A stretch of DNA of 34,063 nt from Methanolobus sp. (GTDB lineage Archaea > Halobacteriota > Methanosarcinia > Methanosarcinales > Methanosarcinaceae), in contig NZ_JAUXNK010000080.1 of NCBI RefSeq assembly GCF_030682845.1, forward strand, positions 1 through 34,063. Reading direction: 5' to 3'. Below the pieces are notes generated by a model that was given only the letters and a program-made list of their open reading frames with translations, did no database searches and had not been told where the DNA came from. Position numbers and translations under genes: made by a program. Below, piece by piece: positions 15,350-24,612 of this stretch (positions are counted from its first letter, which is position 1; every line of letters starts with the position of its first letter).

Positions 15350-16846
15350 TCATCGTTCCTTCATCACAAATTCCACAAAACTCCCCGCGAACTCCCTGTA
15401 CGAGCTCGCCACCAGATGAGCATAGCAACCTAAAGTATTGTTCACCGTCAGCCCGTCCCAGCCGTCAATGATGCCGGTACCCCGGGAAAGCTTGATGGAG
15501 AACTTCGCATCTTTGGGAATATCGGTGACCTCAGAGTGATGGAATTCATGGCCGCGGAAGGAGTTACCCATCTTGCCGATGACTGTGTCCATGGCAAGGG
15601 AACCGATATTGTAGCTGACCACACGCTTGTGGCCCATGAGAGTGTGGCCGGGGAGTGCTCCCACCATCTCATGGGTGGATTCCGGCATTTCGGCCATGTG
15701 GTATGTGCCCTTGCCCTTGACACCGGTGGTCAGTTTTTCCGTGAGGTACATCAGGCCGCCGCATTCTGCATAGATGGGTAGGCCAGAGCGGGAAACGGTG
15801 AGTATGTCCTCGCGCATGGAGACGTTATCTTCAAGATCAGCCGCGAAAAGCTCAGGGTAGCCGCCGCCGATATACAGGCCATCAACATCCGGGAGTTTTC
15901 TGTCGTGTATGGGGCTGAAATACCGGAGGTCTGCGCCCGCAAGCTGTAACAGCTCCAGATTGTCATGGTAATAAAAGTTGAATGCCTCGTCCAGAGCTAT
16001 ACCGATGACAGGGCGCTCACCACCAGTTCCTTTGGCCAGGAAGGCCGTATTTGCGGTTTTCTCCAGAGGCTGGGCATTGTGCGCAATCTCCAGCAGGCGG
16101 TCAATATCCACGCCTTCTTTTATCGTATCCCTGATGAATGTGATGCGCTCATCAAAATTATCAGCCCTGCGCCGTTCCTCGATGGCAGGGACCAGGCCCA
16201 GATGCCTCATGGATATCTTCATGGAACCGTTGCGGTGGATTACCCCGATCACAGGAATGCCGGTGTAGAACTCTATAGCTTCTTTAGCTTTTGTGGCATG
16301 TCTCGGACCGCCGATGTTGTTAAGGATGACACCTGCGATATGCACATCCTTATCAAAATCCTTAAAACCGTTTACAAGGGCTGCTGCAGAACGAGTGATG
16401 CTCCTTGCATTGATGATCAATATGACAGAGCACTTGAGTATCTTGGCAATCTGTGCCGTGCTGCCGACATCTGTGAAACTGTCAAAGCCCTCAAAAAGAC
16501 CGCGGACACCTTCAATGACAGCAATGTCAGCTTCTCCGTCTACCTCGCATCCATGGATGAATACATCCCTGACACTTTCTTCTTCCATCAGGAAACCATC
16601 CATATTACGAGCCCTCCGCCCGGTTATTTCAGAATAGTAGCTGGGATCTATATAATCAAGCCCTACTTTGAAAGGTTGGACGTTGTAGCCGGCCTCGGTA
16701 AGAGCTGCAAGCAGACCGATAGTTATTGTAGTCTTGCCCGAAGAGGAACTACCTGCAGACAGAAGTATCCGGGGTATTTCCTTGAATGCCAGTGCCGGAA
16801 GCTCACTTGCTTCAGGGTTCTTATCTGTGGGAGAGGTTTGCTGCAT
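15350..16846 (-). CDS. cfbB: Ni-sirohydrochlorin a,c-diamide synthase CfbB
   Basis: A 498-aa enzyme of the CbiA/CobB family. It uses ATP and glutamine to amidate the a and c acetate groups of Ni-sirohydrochlorin, the second step of F430 synthesis; many members also accept cobyrinic acid. The dethiobiotin-synthetase-like ATP domain starts with ILLSAGSSSSGKTT (P-loop about 31-40). The glutaminase domain has Cys362 (YAECGGL), GHEFHHSE (His436/437) and His477. The linkage to cfbC, cfbD and cfbE decides for CfbB over a pure cobalamin enzyme. Last gene of the E-D-C-B set, 29 nt after cfbC. Confidence 0.93.
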   Translation of the reverse strand: MQQTSPTDKNPEASELPALAFKEIPRILLSAGSSSSGKTTITIGLLAALTEAGYNVQPFKVGLDYIDPSYYSEITGRRARNMDGFLMEEESVRDVFIHGCEVDGEADIAVIEGVRGLFEGFDSFTDVGSTAQIAKILKCSVILIINARSITRSAAALVNGFKDFDKDVHIAGVILNNIGGPRHATKAKEAIEFYTGIPVIGVIHRNGSMKISMRHLGLVPAIEERRRADNFDERITFIRDTIKEGVDIDRLLEIAHNAQPLEKTANTAFLAKGTGGERPVIGIALDEAFNFYYHDNLELLQLAGADLRYFSPIHDRKLPDVDGLYIGGGYPELFAADLEDNVSMREDILTVSRSGLPIYAECGGLMYLTEKLTTGVKGKGTYHMAEMPESTHEMVGALPGHTLMGHKRVVSYNIGSLAMDTVIGKMGNSFRGHEFHHSEVTDIPKDAKFSIKLSRGTGIIDGWDGLTVNNTLGCYAHLVASSYREFAGSFVEFVMKER

Positions 16847-16875
16847 GACTATCCTATTTTGATATAAACGGACCT

Positions 16876-17670
16876 TTATCTTGTAAGCTCCCTGAGCCTT
16901 TCGTCATCCAGTGAACCGGGGAGGATAGACTGGTTGTTGAACATTATATCTTTTGCAAGGTTCCTGTACACCTGTGCAATGTCTGATTTTGGAGCTTTCT
17001 CAAGTACTGAAAAGCCATCCCTCTCACAGTCCTGGACTATCTGCTCCTTAGGTATGAAAGCCACCAGCCTGCTGCCTATCTCTTCGGAGAACTTTCGCAC
17101 GATTTCTTCCTCACGGGTTACGCTTCTTGAATTGCAGATTATGCCGGACAGGGGCGTGTCTATTTTGGCAAGGCCCTTGCAGATATTATTCGCTGCGTAG
17201 AGGGGCATATATTCCCCGGATGTGAGGACGTAGGCTTCAGTGACCAGTCCCTTGCGTATGGGTGCCACAAAGCCGCCACATACGATATCCCCGGGGACGT
17301 CATAGATTATGAGATCCATATCGTTCATAGAGGGGCATACTTTCTGCAGCTTCTGGATGGCGACAATAATACCCCTGCCTGCACAACCAATACCCGGCTC
17401 AGGTCCGCCTACCTCTACGCATTTTACTCCGCCGTATCCCTCAAAGACTATATCCTTTTCGTTCACATCGAGATGCTGCTTCAGAAGATCGAGAATTGTC
17501 GGTATCCTCCTGCCTCCAAGCAGGGTGATGGATGAGTCGCTTTTAGGGTCGCATCCGATTATCATTACCTTATAGCCTTCATCGGCGCATGCAGCAGCAA
17601 CATTTGAAGCTGTGCTGGATTTGCCGATACCGCCTTTGCCGTAGATTGCTATCCTTTTCTGGTCCTTCAT
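16876..17670 (-). CDS. cfbC: CfbC, NifH-like reductase of Ni-sirohydrochlorin a,c-diamide reductive cyclase
   Basis: A 264-aa homolog of nitrogenase iron protein. It hydrolyses ATP and passes electrons to CfbD in the six-electron reduction and cyclisation that makes 15,17(3)-seco-F430-17(3)-acid. P-loop GKGGIGKS is at 11-18; the cluster-bridging cysteines are Cys96 (GIGCAGRG) and Cys131 (DIVCGGF), as in NifH. I chose the ATG at 17670 because GGTGA lies 5 nt upstream; a GTG at 17679 lies inside that site. It starts 43 nt after the cfbD stop. The absence of nifK/nifE and the neighbouring cfb genes rule out nitrogenase. Confidence 0.94.
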   Translation of the reverse strand: MKDQKRIAIYGKGGIGKSSTASNVAAACADEGYKVMIIGCDPKSDSSITLLGGRRIPTILDLLKQHLDVNEKDIVFEGYGGVKCVEVGGPEPGIGCAGRGIIVAIQKLQKVCPSMNDMDLIIYDVPGDIVCGGFVAPIRKGLVTEAYVLTSGEYMPLYAANNICKGLAKIDTPLSGIICNSRSVTREEEIVRKFSEEIGSRLVAFIPKEQIVQDCERDGFSVLEKAPKSDIAQVYRNLAKDIMFNNQSILPGSLDDERLRELTR

Positions 17671-17713
17671 TTCGATCACCTTGATACTTGACGATAATCA
17701 TTTGGCATTAATA

Positions 17714-18835
17714 TTATCTTCCGAGCATATCCTTTGCAACTTCACGCAGGGTCGCACCGAATTCGGACTCGACTATGTGATTGACGCCGAGAGTTTTTGG
17801 GTGGAGATCTATTTCCACGATGACGTGCTGATGGCCCATCTCTTTCAGAGGCAGGACCTGCCTTGGCCCGTTGGTTACGGAGATTATCTCCATACCTTCA
17901 AGAGCTTCCATGGGGATTGCGTGAGGTACACCAGTGATGATAGCAAAATCATAGTCGCTGTACTTCTGCTTTATGAGCTCACTCACCTTCGTCCCTGTGA
18001 TTGGATACTCATCCATTCCGCCAATAATTTCATGAACAATCATACCTCTTTCCTGAAGGTCAGCCGTGATGCACTTCGCATGGTGGCGCACTCTGGGGAG
18101 ACCAAGGGAATCATCGATATTGGCCATATTGACCACATTGCCTTCTTTTCCCAGGGCCAGAGCAACTTCGTTCACAGCTGCGCTGACGTCTGCGAACATA
18201 TAGCCGGTCTCCTTCTTGGCGTTCATGATGGTTATGCCTTTCTTGCCTTCCTGCAGGAGCCGGACAACCTTTTCTGCGACCTTGTACTTGACATCTCCCC
18301 TGGATGGCTCAAGATACTCTTTGCTGGCGGCACCATGACGCTTTTCCACCAAAGTGGCCTCCCTGAGAAGCACTTTCTGCCTCTCAAGCTCTTCCTTACC
18401 GATTACACCTACTTCGAAAGCAGATTCCAGAGTGATAAGCACACCTTTTGTGTTATCCGGATAGCCCGCATGCACTTCCACTTCGATGACAGGCACGTCA
18501 AGGTTGGCATCCTCCACAGGTTCGTGTAATTCTTCACCAATGATCATGCTGGCACATGTCCCGACCACACCTATAAGCTTTGGTTTGAACATCTCGTTGA
18601 CCTTCACCAGCAAAGAAGAAAGCTCCTGGCGCCCTCCGAAAACAAAGCCGTTCTCGTCAAGGGCTGTGGTCACAACACGGATCCCATCCTCTTCCAGAAG
18701 CCTCGCATGCTTGAAAGAACATCCCGGCGGACCGTGCAGTATAGCAACGTCTACATTCAGATCGCGTAATGTGTATAGTGCAGCGACGATAGAACTTGGC
18801 CGCGGATGCATGATAGATAAATTTTTTCCCATCAT
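17714..18835 (-). CDS. cfbD: CfbD, NifD-like catalytic subunit of Ni-sirohydrochlorin a,c-diamide reductive cyclase
   Basis: A 373-aa protein of the nitrogenase component-1 superfamily, shorter than Nif[11 protein letters not shown] (Cys39) and [10 protein letters not shown] (Cys94) are cluster-ligand cysteines of the family; CfbD homodimers hold a 4Fe-4S cluster. It works with CfbC to reduce and cyclise the Ni-tetrapyrrole. [19 protein letters not shown] and [12 protein letters not shown] are typical of the subgroup. Gap to cfbE is 266 nt, so a promoter for cfbDCB is likely there, with two direct repeats around a TATA-like box (18862-18914). Either of two adjacent ATGs may be used. Confidence 0.94.
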   Translation of the reverse strand: MMGKNLSIMHPRPSSIVAALYTLRDLNVDVAILHGPPGCSFKHARLLEEDGIRVVTTALDENGFVFGGRQELSSLLVKVNEMFKPKLIGVVGTCASMIIGEELHEPVEDANLDVPVIEVEVHAGYPDNTKGVLITLESAFEVGVIGKEELERQKVLLREATLVEKRHGAASKEYLEPSRGDVKYKVAEKVVRLLQEGKKGITIMNAKKETGYMFADVSAAVNEVALALGKEGNVVNMANIDDSLGLPRVRHHAKCITADLQERGMIVHEIIGGMDEYPITGTKVSELIKQKYSDYDFAIITGVPHAIPMEALEGMEIISVTNGPRQVLPLKEMGHQHVIVEIDLHPKTLGVNHIVESEFGATLREVAKDMLGR

Positions 18836-18861
18836 AATGAATAACCTTGTCAGCTTTGATT

Positions 18862-18919
18862 AGTATGAATAGTGAAATTGGTTAATATCTTTGTCGGGAT
18901 AAGTATGAAATAGTATACT
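18862..18919 (-). promoter_or_regulatory. Putative cfbDCB promoter with flanking direct repeats
   Basis: AGTATGAATAGT (18862-18873) and AGTATGAAATAGT (18902-18914) flank a minus-strand TATA-like AAAGATATTAAC at about 18882-18892, which would start transcription near 18860. The second copy runs into the palindrome AGTATACT (18912-18919). The layout suggests a regulator site on each side of the promoter. Confidence 0.4.
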
Positions 18920-19101
18920 TACTGCCTGGCAATTTTTCTGAAATGAGTAGTTCCCGTTTCCATAAGAAATATAGGAAATCATGTCTTTAAATGCCTGTAA
19001 TCCCGTGCATCACATAAGTAACCATATCGATAATATTCTCACCATAAAAGCCTGTTGATTTGGAGTTGAAAAGAAGATGACTTCAGCAAAGAAGCCAATT
19101 A

Positions 19102-20523
19102 TTATCTAAAGCACTTCACGCAGGATATCACAAGATCGCCTTCTTCCGACATCCCCATTGCCTGTTCAAGCCCATCCTCCAGGTGCACAGCATGGCTTAT
19201 CTTCTCATTCCTGATATCCCTCATCCTATCCCCGACGAGTATCAGATGGTCGATATCACAAATGCGCCTTCCTGCAAACTCCGCCACCTTTTCCGGGGGA
19301 AGTCCCTCGCAGACCTGCGCAGCCTCCTCTCCAAGCACCATCAGCACCTTTCCTGCATTTTCACGGGCAAGCCCCCGGAGGCCATAATCAAGCGCCCTTT
19401 CTGCAGACGTGATATCCATTCCGGAGTTGGAGTTATCAATGAGCAACCTGCCATTAATGTCCTTTTCCTGCATCCTGCCCTGAAGTCCGGTGAAGCCGGA
19501 GATAACCTCGGCGATTGCCTCTCCGGATACTCCCATATGCAACGCAGCGGCGCCAGCGGCCACAAAGGCCAGAGTATATGAAAAGGCATTATAGGAAGAG
19601 TCAACATCGGCACAGATGCTTATTTTTCCTGCATTCAGCGTGACACTTTTCCCGTTAAAAGCCAGTCGCAGGTCAGCCTGCGTGTCCTGTGAACCGGAGT
19701 CCATGAATGTGAAAAAGTCCCTGCCTAACTCCCTGGCTTTGCTGACGGACCTGCTGTCATGGGAATTAAGGACGAAAACACTTCCCTCTTTACCATAATC
19801 AAGCATCCGGAGTTTTGCATCGCTTGCCTGGGAAGTGGACTTTGCGATAGTGTAGTCAGGCTCCAGTGTGGTTATCATGCCGATGTCAGCATATCCGGTG
19901 CCTCCGATGGAAACTTCGAATATACAGCAGTCAGGATGGATATCCATGAATTTCAATGTATCAACAGCATGTAGTATACTCCCGGGTGCTATGCTGAGAC
20001 CGAGATGCAATATCCTGGCCCTACCACCGGTCCAGAGCTCAAGACCCCGGGTGGTGTGCAGGGCCACGACCATGGTCCTTGAGAGCATATCTGCCAGAAT
20101 GGATGCAGTGCTGGTCTTTGCTTTGGAGCCAGTGATCTCAATCACTTTTATTCCTTCAAGCGTCTTATTTGCGGAAAGGATCATTCCCACAGCCCTGTGA
20201 TGGCTGATGATCTCCTTGCCCTGTTCCCTTGCCTCCGCGAGCATCTGATAGCCAGGTTCCAGATGGACTGGGCTCACGATAATGTCAAAGGGGCCGACGG
20301 GGACAGGCGATCTGGAAACAGCGATACCGAAGTCCACTTGCAGAGAGAAGAGAACATCTTCAGCTATGGTATTATAAACATCTACTGCAGTAACATCAAA
20401 ACCCATTTCTGCCAGCTTTTGGGCTATGATAATACCTGCATGCGTCAGGTCAAGGACTGCCAATTTGCATTTTGCTGGGAAAGCATTTGAAATGCAGGAT
20501 ATTCCTTTCATCATGTTGATCAT
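19102..20523 (-). CDS. cfbE: CfbE, coenzyme F430 synthase (Mur-ligase-like)
   Basis: A 473-aa member of the Mur ligase superfamily. It uses ATP to activate the propionate side chain and close the carbocyclic ring of seco-F430, giving F430. An amino-terminal Rossmann-like domain (LAVLDLTHAGIIIAQKLAEM) is followed by the ATP loop TGSKAKTST (131-139), a variant of GxxGKTxT, then SIGGTGYADIGMIT and the ligand domain DNSNSGMDITSAERAL near 366. It ends CVKCFR. It is first in the minus-strand set, then a 266-nt gap. The listed ATG is the outermost; ATGs at codons 4 and 5 are also possible. Confidence 0.9.
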   Translation of the reverse strand: MINMMKGISCISNAFPAKCKLAVLDLTHAGIIIAQKLAEMGFDVTAVDVYNTIAEDVLFSLQVDFGIAVSRSPVPVGPFDIIVSPVHLEPGYQMLAEAREQGKEIISHHRAVGMILSANKTLEGIKVIEITGSKAKTSTASILADMLSRTMVVALHTTRGLELWTGGRARILHLGLSIAPGSILHAVDTLKFMDIHPDCCIFEVSIGGTGYADIGMITTLEPDYTIAKSTSQASDAKLRMLDYGKEGSVFVLNSHDSRSVSKARELGRDFFTFMDSGSQDTQADLRLAFNGKSVTLNAGKISICADVDSSYNAFSYTLAFVAAGAAALHMGVSGEAIAEVISGFTGLQGRMQEKDINGRLLIDNSNSGMDITSAERALDYGLRGLARENAGKVLMVLGEEAAQVCEGLPPEKVAEFAGRRICDIDHLILVGDRMRDIRNEKISHAVHLEDGLEQAMGMSEEGDLVISCVKCFR

Positions 20524-20638
20524 GGAGACCAGGTACCAGAGAATATCTCACAACAGAAGACCGATGGGAAATGCAATGTTTGATCAACCACTGGCACAGA
20601 AAGTAGATTAAACAGATAATCAAGAGAAAATGATGATT

Positions 20639-21262
20639 CTAACTTTCATCATCTTCTTCATCATCTTTATAACTGTCGGAGCCCACCATTGCCGCTGCAA
20701 TTGATTCTATTCCGTCAAGCCACTCTGCCACAAGCCCGTAGGGTATATCTTCCATAGTTTTATCAGACAATTGCTTTCCACTCAGGATGTGAGCGCCAAT
20801 CTCAGCAACAGTGGCAAGAGATATCTCGATGTCATCGGATTCCTCGGCTTCAAGGGCAACCTTTACAAGGTCATTGACATCGTCCTTCTCATCATAGTCC
20901 TTGTTCAGGTAGCATTCACATGCCGCAAAACTGCCCATAAGAGATGTCTGGAGTGATTCGATCATCAGGTCCGCATCCTCAGAGATAGGATCTATCTCAG
21001 CAAGTGCTATATTCCTCACACGGAAAAGCATCTGAAGAGCAGATTCTGATGATATCTGGTTCTTATCGCGTTTTGCAATTATTTTCAGGCAGGCAAGAAT
21101 GATGTCATCTTCCATATTGACAAAAATAGCGCCCTCTTTTCCCTGCGGTTCAGCAGACTCAACAAACTTGAAATTGCTTTCTTTGACCTGGTTCAGCCAG
21201 TTCTTCCAGCGTTCCTCAGTATAAAAATCATGATGAAAAGCTTCATCTTCCCTACCAGACAT
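20639..21262 (-). CDS. DUF2150-like acidic archaeal protein
   Basis: A 207-aa soluble protein with a GAGGT site before its ATG. It begins with YTEERWKNWLNQVKESNF, is mostly helical, and ends with the very acidic YKDDEEDDES. I associate it with DUF2150, an archaeal family of unknown function. No catalytic motif or membrane helix is visible. It lies 115 nt upstream of cfbE on the same strand; whether it shares the transcript is open. Confidence 0.6.
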   Translation of the reverse strand: MSGREDEAFHHDFYTEERWKNWLNQVKESNFKFVESAEPQGKEGAIFVNMEDDIILACLKIIAKRDKNQISSESALQMLFRVRNIALAEIDPISEDADLMIESLQTSLMGSFAACECYLNKDYDEKDDVNDLVKVALEAEESDDIEISLATVAEIGAHILSGKQLSDKTMEDIPYGLVAEWLDGIESIAAAMVGSDSYKDDEEDDES

Positions 21263-21345
21263 TTGCTTACCTCGATTTTGTATTATTCACCTGAATTTTG
21301 TTTCCTGCTACTTCGATATTGTTGTGATAAGTAAATCTTCATGGG

Positions 21346-21792
21346 TCACAACTTTAGCTCGACCTTCTTAAGTGAGCAGCCTGAAAGACCTTCATCTATG
21401 TTTTCAAGGACTTTAGCCACGGTGCACTTGTCACCATTCCTGATACCTTCAGGGTTGATCAGATCATAGAGACTATCATCGAAACTGGTGCATTTTGGGG
21501 TCTCATAGCTGATCCTGGCGCCTGCGATAGCCTTCTTGGAATCTATCGCTGCCAATATAGGGGAGGTCACAACCTCCACTGCCAGGACACCTGCATCGTG
21601 TACGAAGCATTCATGAACCGTATCGCCCCTTAATTTAACTATCCGGTACTTACGCCCGGGCTCCAGATTCATACAGGTTCTTTTAAGTTTACATTTTTGA
21701 CACTCACGGGACTCGCCAAAGAACATGAAATCTGCTCCTTCTTTTGCGAGCCTTGAGCCAACAAGGGTTATAGTAGTATCAGTATCGGTCAT
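21346..21792 (-). CDS. UPF0179 family Cys-rich protein
   Basis: A 148-aa protein with GGTGA before its ATG. It has a cysteine cluster ECQKCKLKRTC (Cys31, Cys34, Cys40) and further cysteines in HECFVHD, PKCTSF, DKCTVAK and GCSLKK. This set, together with EPGRKYRIVKLRG, matches the archaeal UPF0179 family. The cysteines could hold zinc or an Fe-S cluster. No function is established to my knowledge. It lies 21 nt after the glycerol-1-phosphate dehydrogenase stop and is probably cotranscribed with it. Confidence 0.8.
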   Translation of the reverse strand: MTDTDTTITLVGSRLAKEGADFMFFGESRECQKCKLKRTCMNLEPGRKYRIVKLRGDTVHECFVHDAGVLAVEVVTSPILAAIDSKKAIAGARISYETPKCTSFDDSLYDLINPEGIRNGDKCTVAKVLENIDEGLSGCSLKKVELKL

Positions 21793-21813
21793 ATGGTCAC
21801 CTTGAAAGATTAA

Positions 21814-22860
21814 TTATGAGATCACCTTAGTTATGCGTGCTACTTTTTCAGCGGCTGCGGGTGTCAGGCCCGTTCCGAGTATCGTATATCTTTCCGGGCG
21901 GATAGTATGTGCAACAAGAAGCGCCTCTAATATATACCTATCTTCAATACCCAGCTCTTCGGCCGTCGTGGGAGCACCTATTACTTCGAGGCATTCTTTT
22001 ATTTTAGTCCAGTCTCCACCGTGCAGATACATCATCATGATCGTTCCCACACCACACTGCTCACCGTGCAGCGCATGGTGAGGAGATACCATATCCAGAG
22101 CATGACTGAACATGTGTTCAGATCCGGATGCCGGTCTTGATGAACCTGCGATGCTCATGGCAACACCACTTGATACAAGGGCCTTGACAACCATCCTTAC
22201 AGAACTCTCAAGGCCGGGTTTAATAGAATCAGCTGAATCAATGAGTATCTTTGCAGTCATCCGGGACAGAGCCGCAGCATACTCACTGAAGGGCTCATTT
22301 GTCAGGCGATAGGCAAGCTCCCAGTCCCTGACAGCAGTATAATTAGAAATAATATCCCCACAACCTGCTGCAAGCAGGCGGTATGGAGCCTTTGAGATGA
22401 TAGCTGTGTCAGCTATTACAGCCATGGGTGCATTTGCCTCAATCGAACTTGTCTTCCCGTTGCAGCGAATAGAGGCCCTTGATGAGACAATGCCATCATG
22501 GGACGCAGCTGTTGGCACACTCATAAAAGGAACATCCAGTTGTGTGGCGGCAAGTTTTGCAACATCGATGGATTTTCCGCTGCCAACACCGATCATGTAT
22601 GAAGAGTTGTGTTCAAGAGCCTCTTTTTTAACTTTTTCGACTTCGACCATAGAGGCTTCAGCTGATACCACTACCAAGGCATTCTGCCCGCAGTCGTTCA
22701 GCAGATCGCAGACTATATCCCCGGCTATCTTCCTGGTATTACAGCCTGTGACAATGACCGGATCTGTTCCCAGTTTGAGGTCTTTGCAAACATATTTTAT
22801 ATCATAGATGACATCGTGGCCGACCAGCACGTCTCTGGGCAGCTGCATCCATTTTTTCAT
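21814..22860 (-). CDS. egsA: sn-Glycerol-1-phosphate dehydrogenase
   Basis: A 348-aa enzyme that reduces dihydroxyacetone phosphate to sn-glycerol-1-phosphate, the backbone that sets the stereochemistry of archaeal lipids. Motifs: [12 protein letters not shown] (nucleotide binding, about 90-101), [15 protein letters not shown] (about 113-127), and metal ligands in [10 protein letters not shown] and [10 protein letters not shown]. It belongs to the zinc-dependent iron-alcohol-dehydrogenase fold. I use the ATG at 22860; a TTG at 22881 would add 7 residues. A TATA-like box near 22900-22915 fits a short leader. UPF0179 follows in the same direction. Confidence 0.92.
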   Translation of the reverse strand: MKKWMQLPRDVLVGHDVIYDIKYVCKDLKLGTDPVIVTGCNTRKIAGDIVCDLLNDCGQNALVVVSAEASMVEVEKVKKEALEHNSSYMIGVGSGKSIDVAKLAATQLDVPFMSVPTAASHDGIVSSRASIRCNGKTSSIEANAPMAVIADTAIISKAPYRLLAAGCGDIISNYTAVRDWELAYRLTNEPFSEYAAALSRMTAKILIDSADSIKPGLESSVRMVVKALVSSGVAMSIAGSSRPASGSEHMFSHALDMVSPHHALHGEQCGVGTIMMMYLHGGDWTKIKECLEVIGAPTTAEELGIEDRYILEALLVAHTIRPERYTILGTGLTPAAAEKVARITKVIS

Positions 22861-23047
22861 TCCATCTTGCACGGGGATCAATTCTATACCTGCTGGTTCG
22901 AGTAGTATATTTAATTAATATTAAGATATATTGCCTTTAGAGAGAATCGCCCTTATATAAAATCTATTATCAATGGAGTTCCCCATAAACTATTAAACAT
23001 TTGTTGTATTAGGATATTCCTATATTACTTTACTGCTGTGATCACAA

Positions 23048-23896
23048 ATGGTTCCAATCATAGACAAAATCAGCCAGCTAATCAACGAATATTATATAGA
23101 CCCCATATTACACGATAGTGGTTATAATATAGTTAACACTGTTACATGGGCAATCATATTGGGAATATGTATATTCGGCATAGTAAAATTACTAAAGAGG
23201 ATGAATGTCAATATCACTGACAGGCTTACTGCCTCGGTGATTCCGTTCATACTTGCAGGTTCATCCCTCAGGGTAATAGAGGATACAGGCATGCTTGAAC
23301 CGCCTGTCAGTTACCTGTTCATAACCCCTAACATCTATTTTTTGGTGTTCTTTGTCACGGTGATTTTCCTCATCATTGCAAAACTGGTGAGCAGATCAAT
23401 GAACAAAGACTTTGAGATGGTATTTGCACTTTTTGGGTGTGCATGGTTTATTGCTAACATAGCCTACCTGCTCCATCTGGAAGACATTGTTCTTCCATGG
23501 GTACCGGTATTTGTTATCGTTTCTGCAAGCGCGCTGCTTTACGTACTCTATTTGGTATTCGACCGGGCAGGCTCTGATATACTCAAAAATAAACTCAACC
23601 TCTCCATACTGGGAGTGCATCTCCTGGACGCTTCATCCACTTTTGCAGGTGTCGATTTCCTTGGATACTACGAAAAACATGTTGTACCTGCATTCCTCAT
23701 CGACCTGACAGGTACAGCTCTGGTGATGTATCCGCTAAAACTTTTAATATTCCTGCCAGTAATATACATACTTGACACGCAGTTCAATGAAGACGAAGAG
23801 TCAAGGACCCTGAAAACGTTCCTTAAACTTGTAATAATCATGCTGGGACTGGCACCTGCTGTCAGGAACACTATCCGGATGATGTTGGGAGTGTAA
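23048..23896 (+). CDS. DUF63 family polytopic membrane protein
   Basis: A 282-aa protein with about seven membrane helices (for example TWAIILGICIFGIVKLL, YFLVFFVTVIFLIIAKLV, LLIFLPVIYILD). The conserved-looking polar segments SSLRVIEDTGML and HLLDASSTFAGVDFLGYYEKH fit DUF63, an archaeal membrane family. Function unknown; the Glu/Asp/His residues in those loops could be functional. GTGATC before the ATG can pair with 16S rRNA. Six nt separate its stop from the SpoIIM-like gene, so the two are very likely one transcript. It is divergent from egsA. Confidence 0.75.
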   Translation: MVPIIDKISQLINEYYIDPILHDSGYNIVNTVTWAIILGICIFGIVKLLKRMNVNITDRLTASVIPFILAGSSLRVIEDTGMLEPPVSYLFITPNIYFLVFFVTVIFLIIAKLVSRSMNKDFEMVFALFGCAWFIANIAYLLHLEDIVLPWVPVFVIVSASALLYVLYLVFDRAGSDILKNKLNLSILGVHLLDASSTFAGVDFLGYYEKHVVPAFLIDLTGTALVMYPLKLLIFLPVIYILDTQFNEDEESRTLKTFLKLVIIMLGLAPAVRNTIRMMLGV

Positions 23897-23902
23897 TATA
23901 TT

Positions 23903-24508
23903 ATGTTTAGTCTGGAAAGAAGAGAGAACCTGAGGGCCTACCTTACTGGCCTCAAGCCATACATCGTGCTCAGCACGATCGTTTTTGCCTTGTCGATAGC
24001 TGTGGGTTATATTACATACGGAATTTACCCCGAATATGCCATGCAATCCATATCGGGTCTTGAGGAACTTGTAGAAATGCTGGAAGGCCTCTCGCTCCTG
24101 GAGATCATGCTTTTGATATTTATCAATAACACCATAGCAATGTTCATTGCAATATTGTTTGGTATAGTATTGGGTATAGTGCCCCTGCTGGTCCTGGTGC
24201 TAAACGGATTCATAATAGGTACGATAGTCCGCTTATTGCTTGTTGAGAACGGCCTGGCCTTTATTGTTGCCGGGCTTGTTCCCCACGGTATAATAGAGAT
24301 ACCCCTCCTGCTGCTTTCGACTTCAATCGGAATGAAGATCGGTTATGAGGTTTTGCTGGCTCTTGCCGGAAAGCCTTCCGATATAAAGAATGAATTCATA
24401 AAAGGAATGAAATTCTTCTTCTACTGGATGGTGCCCCTCATATTCGTCGCTGCGCTCATCGAGACATTCATAACACCGGTTATAATGTACCTGGTTGCAG
24501 GTACATAA
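23903..24508 (+). CDS. SpoIIM / DUF95 family membrane protein
   Basis: A 201-aa protein with about five membrane helices. IFINNTIAMFIAILFGIVLGIVP and GFIIGTIVRLL with VPHGIIEIPLLLLSTSIGM are the hallmark segments of the SpoIIM/DUF95 family; the buried N-N pair, the H and the E are conserved polar residues. In Bacillus, SpoIIM helps cell-wall remodelling in engulfment; archaea have neither spores nor murein, so the archaeal role is unknown. It follows the DUF63 gene by 6 nt. Confidence 0.85.
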   Translation: MFSLERRENLRAYLTGLKPYIVLSTIVFALSIAVGYITYGIYPEYAMQSISGLEELVEMLEGLSLLEIMLLIFINNTIAMFIAILFGIVLGIVPLLVLVLNGFIIGTIVRLLLVENGLAFIVAGLVPHGIIEIPLLLLSTSIGMKIGYEVLLALAGKPSDIKNEFIKGMKFFFYWMVPLIFVAALIETFITPVIMYLVAGT

Positions 24509-24612
24509 GGACATCATAAGGTTAATGGTGACTGGCTGACAATATATACAATTCATAATGTGAACAGATTTATTAACGACTAGGACATTTGCGGAGAAAA
24601 CCGAGGCTAAAC

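Noticed and set aside
15965-16867. Plus-strand ORF of 300 codons
   Set aside because: It is antisense to cfbB, whose P-loop lies in this part.
16876-18835. Nitrogenase genes nifH and nifD
   Set aside because: The NifD-like protein is too short, there is no nifK, and both genes sit among cfbB and cfbE, so they are cfbC and cfbD.
18862-18914. NikR operator, because GTATGA occurs twice
   Set aside because: The bacterial NikR site needs inverted halves GTATGA and TCATAC at fixed spacing. Here both copies point the same way, 40 bp apart.
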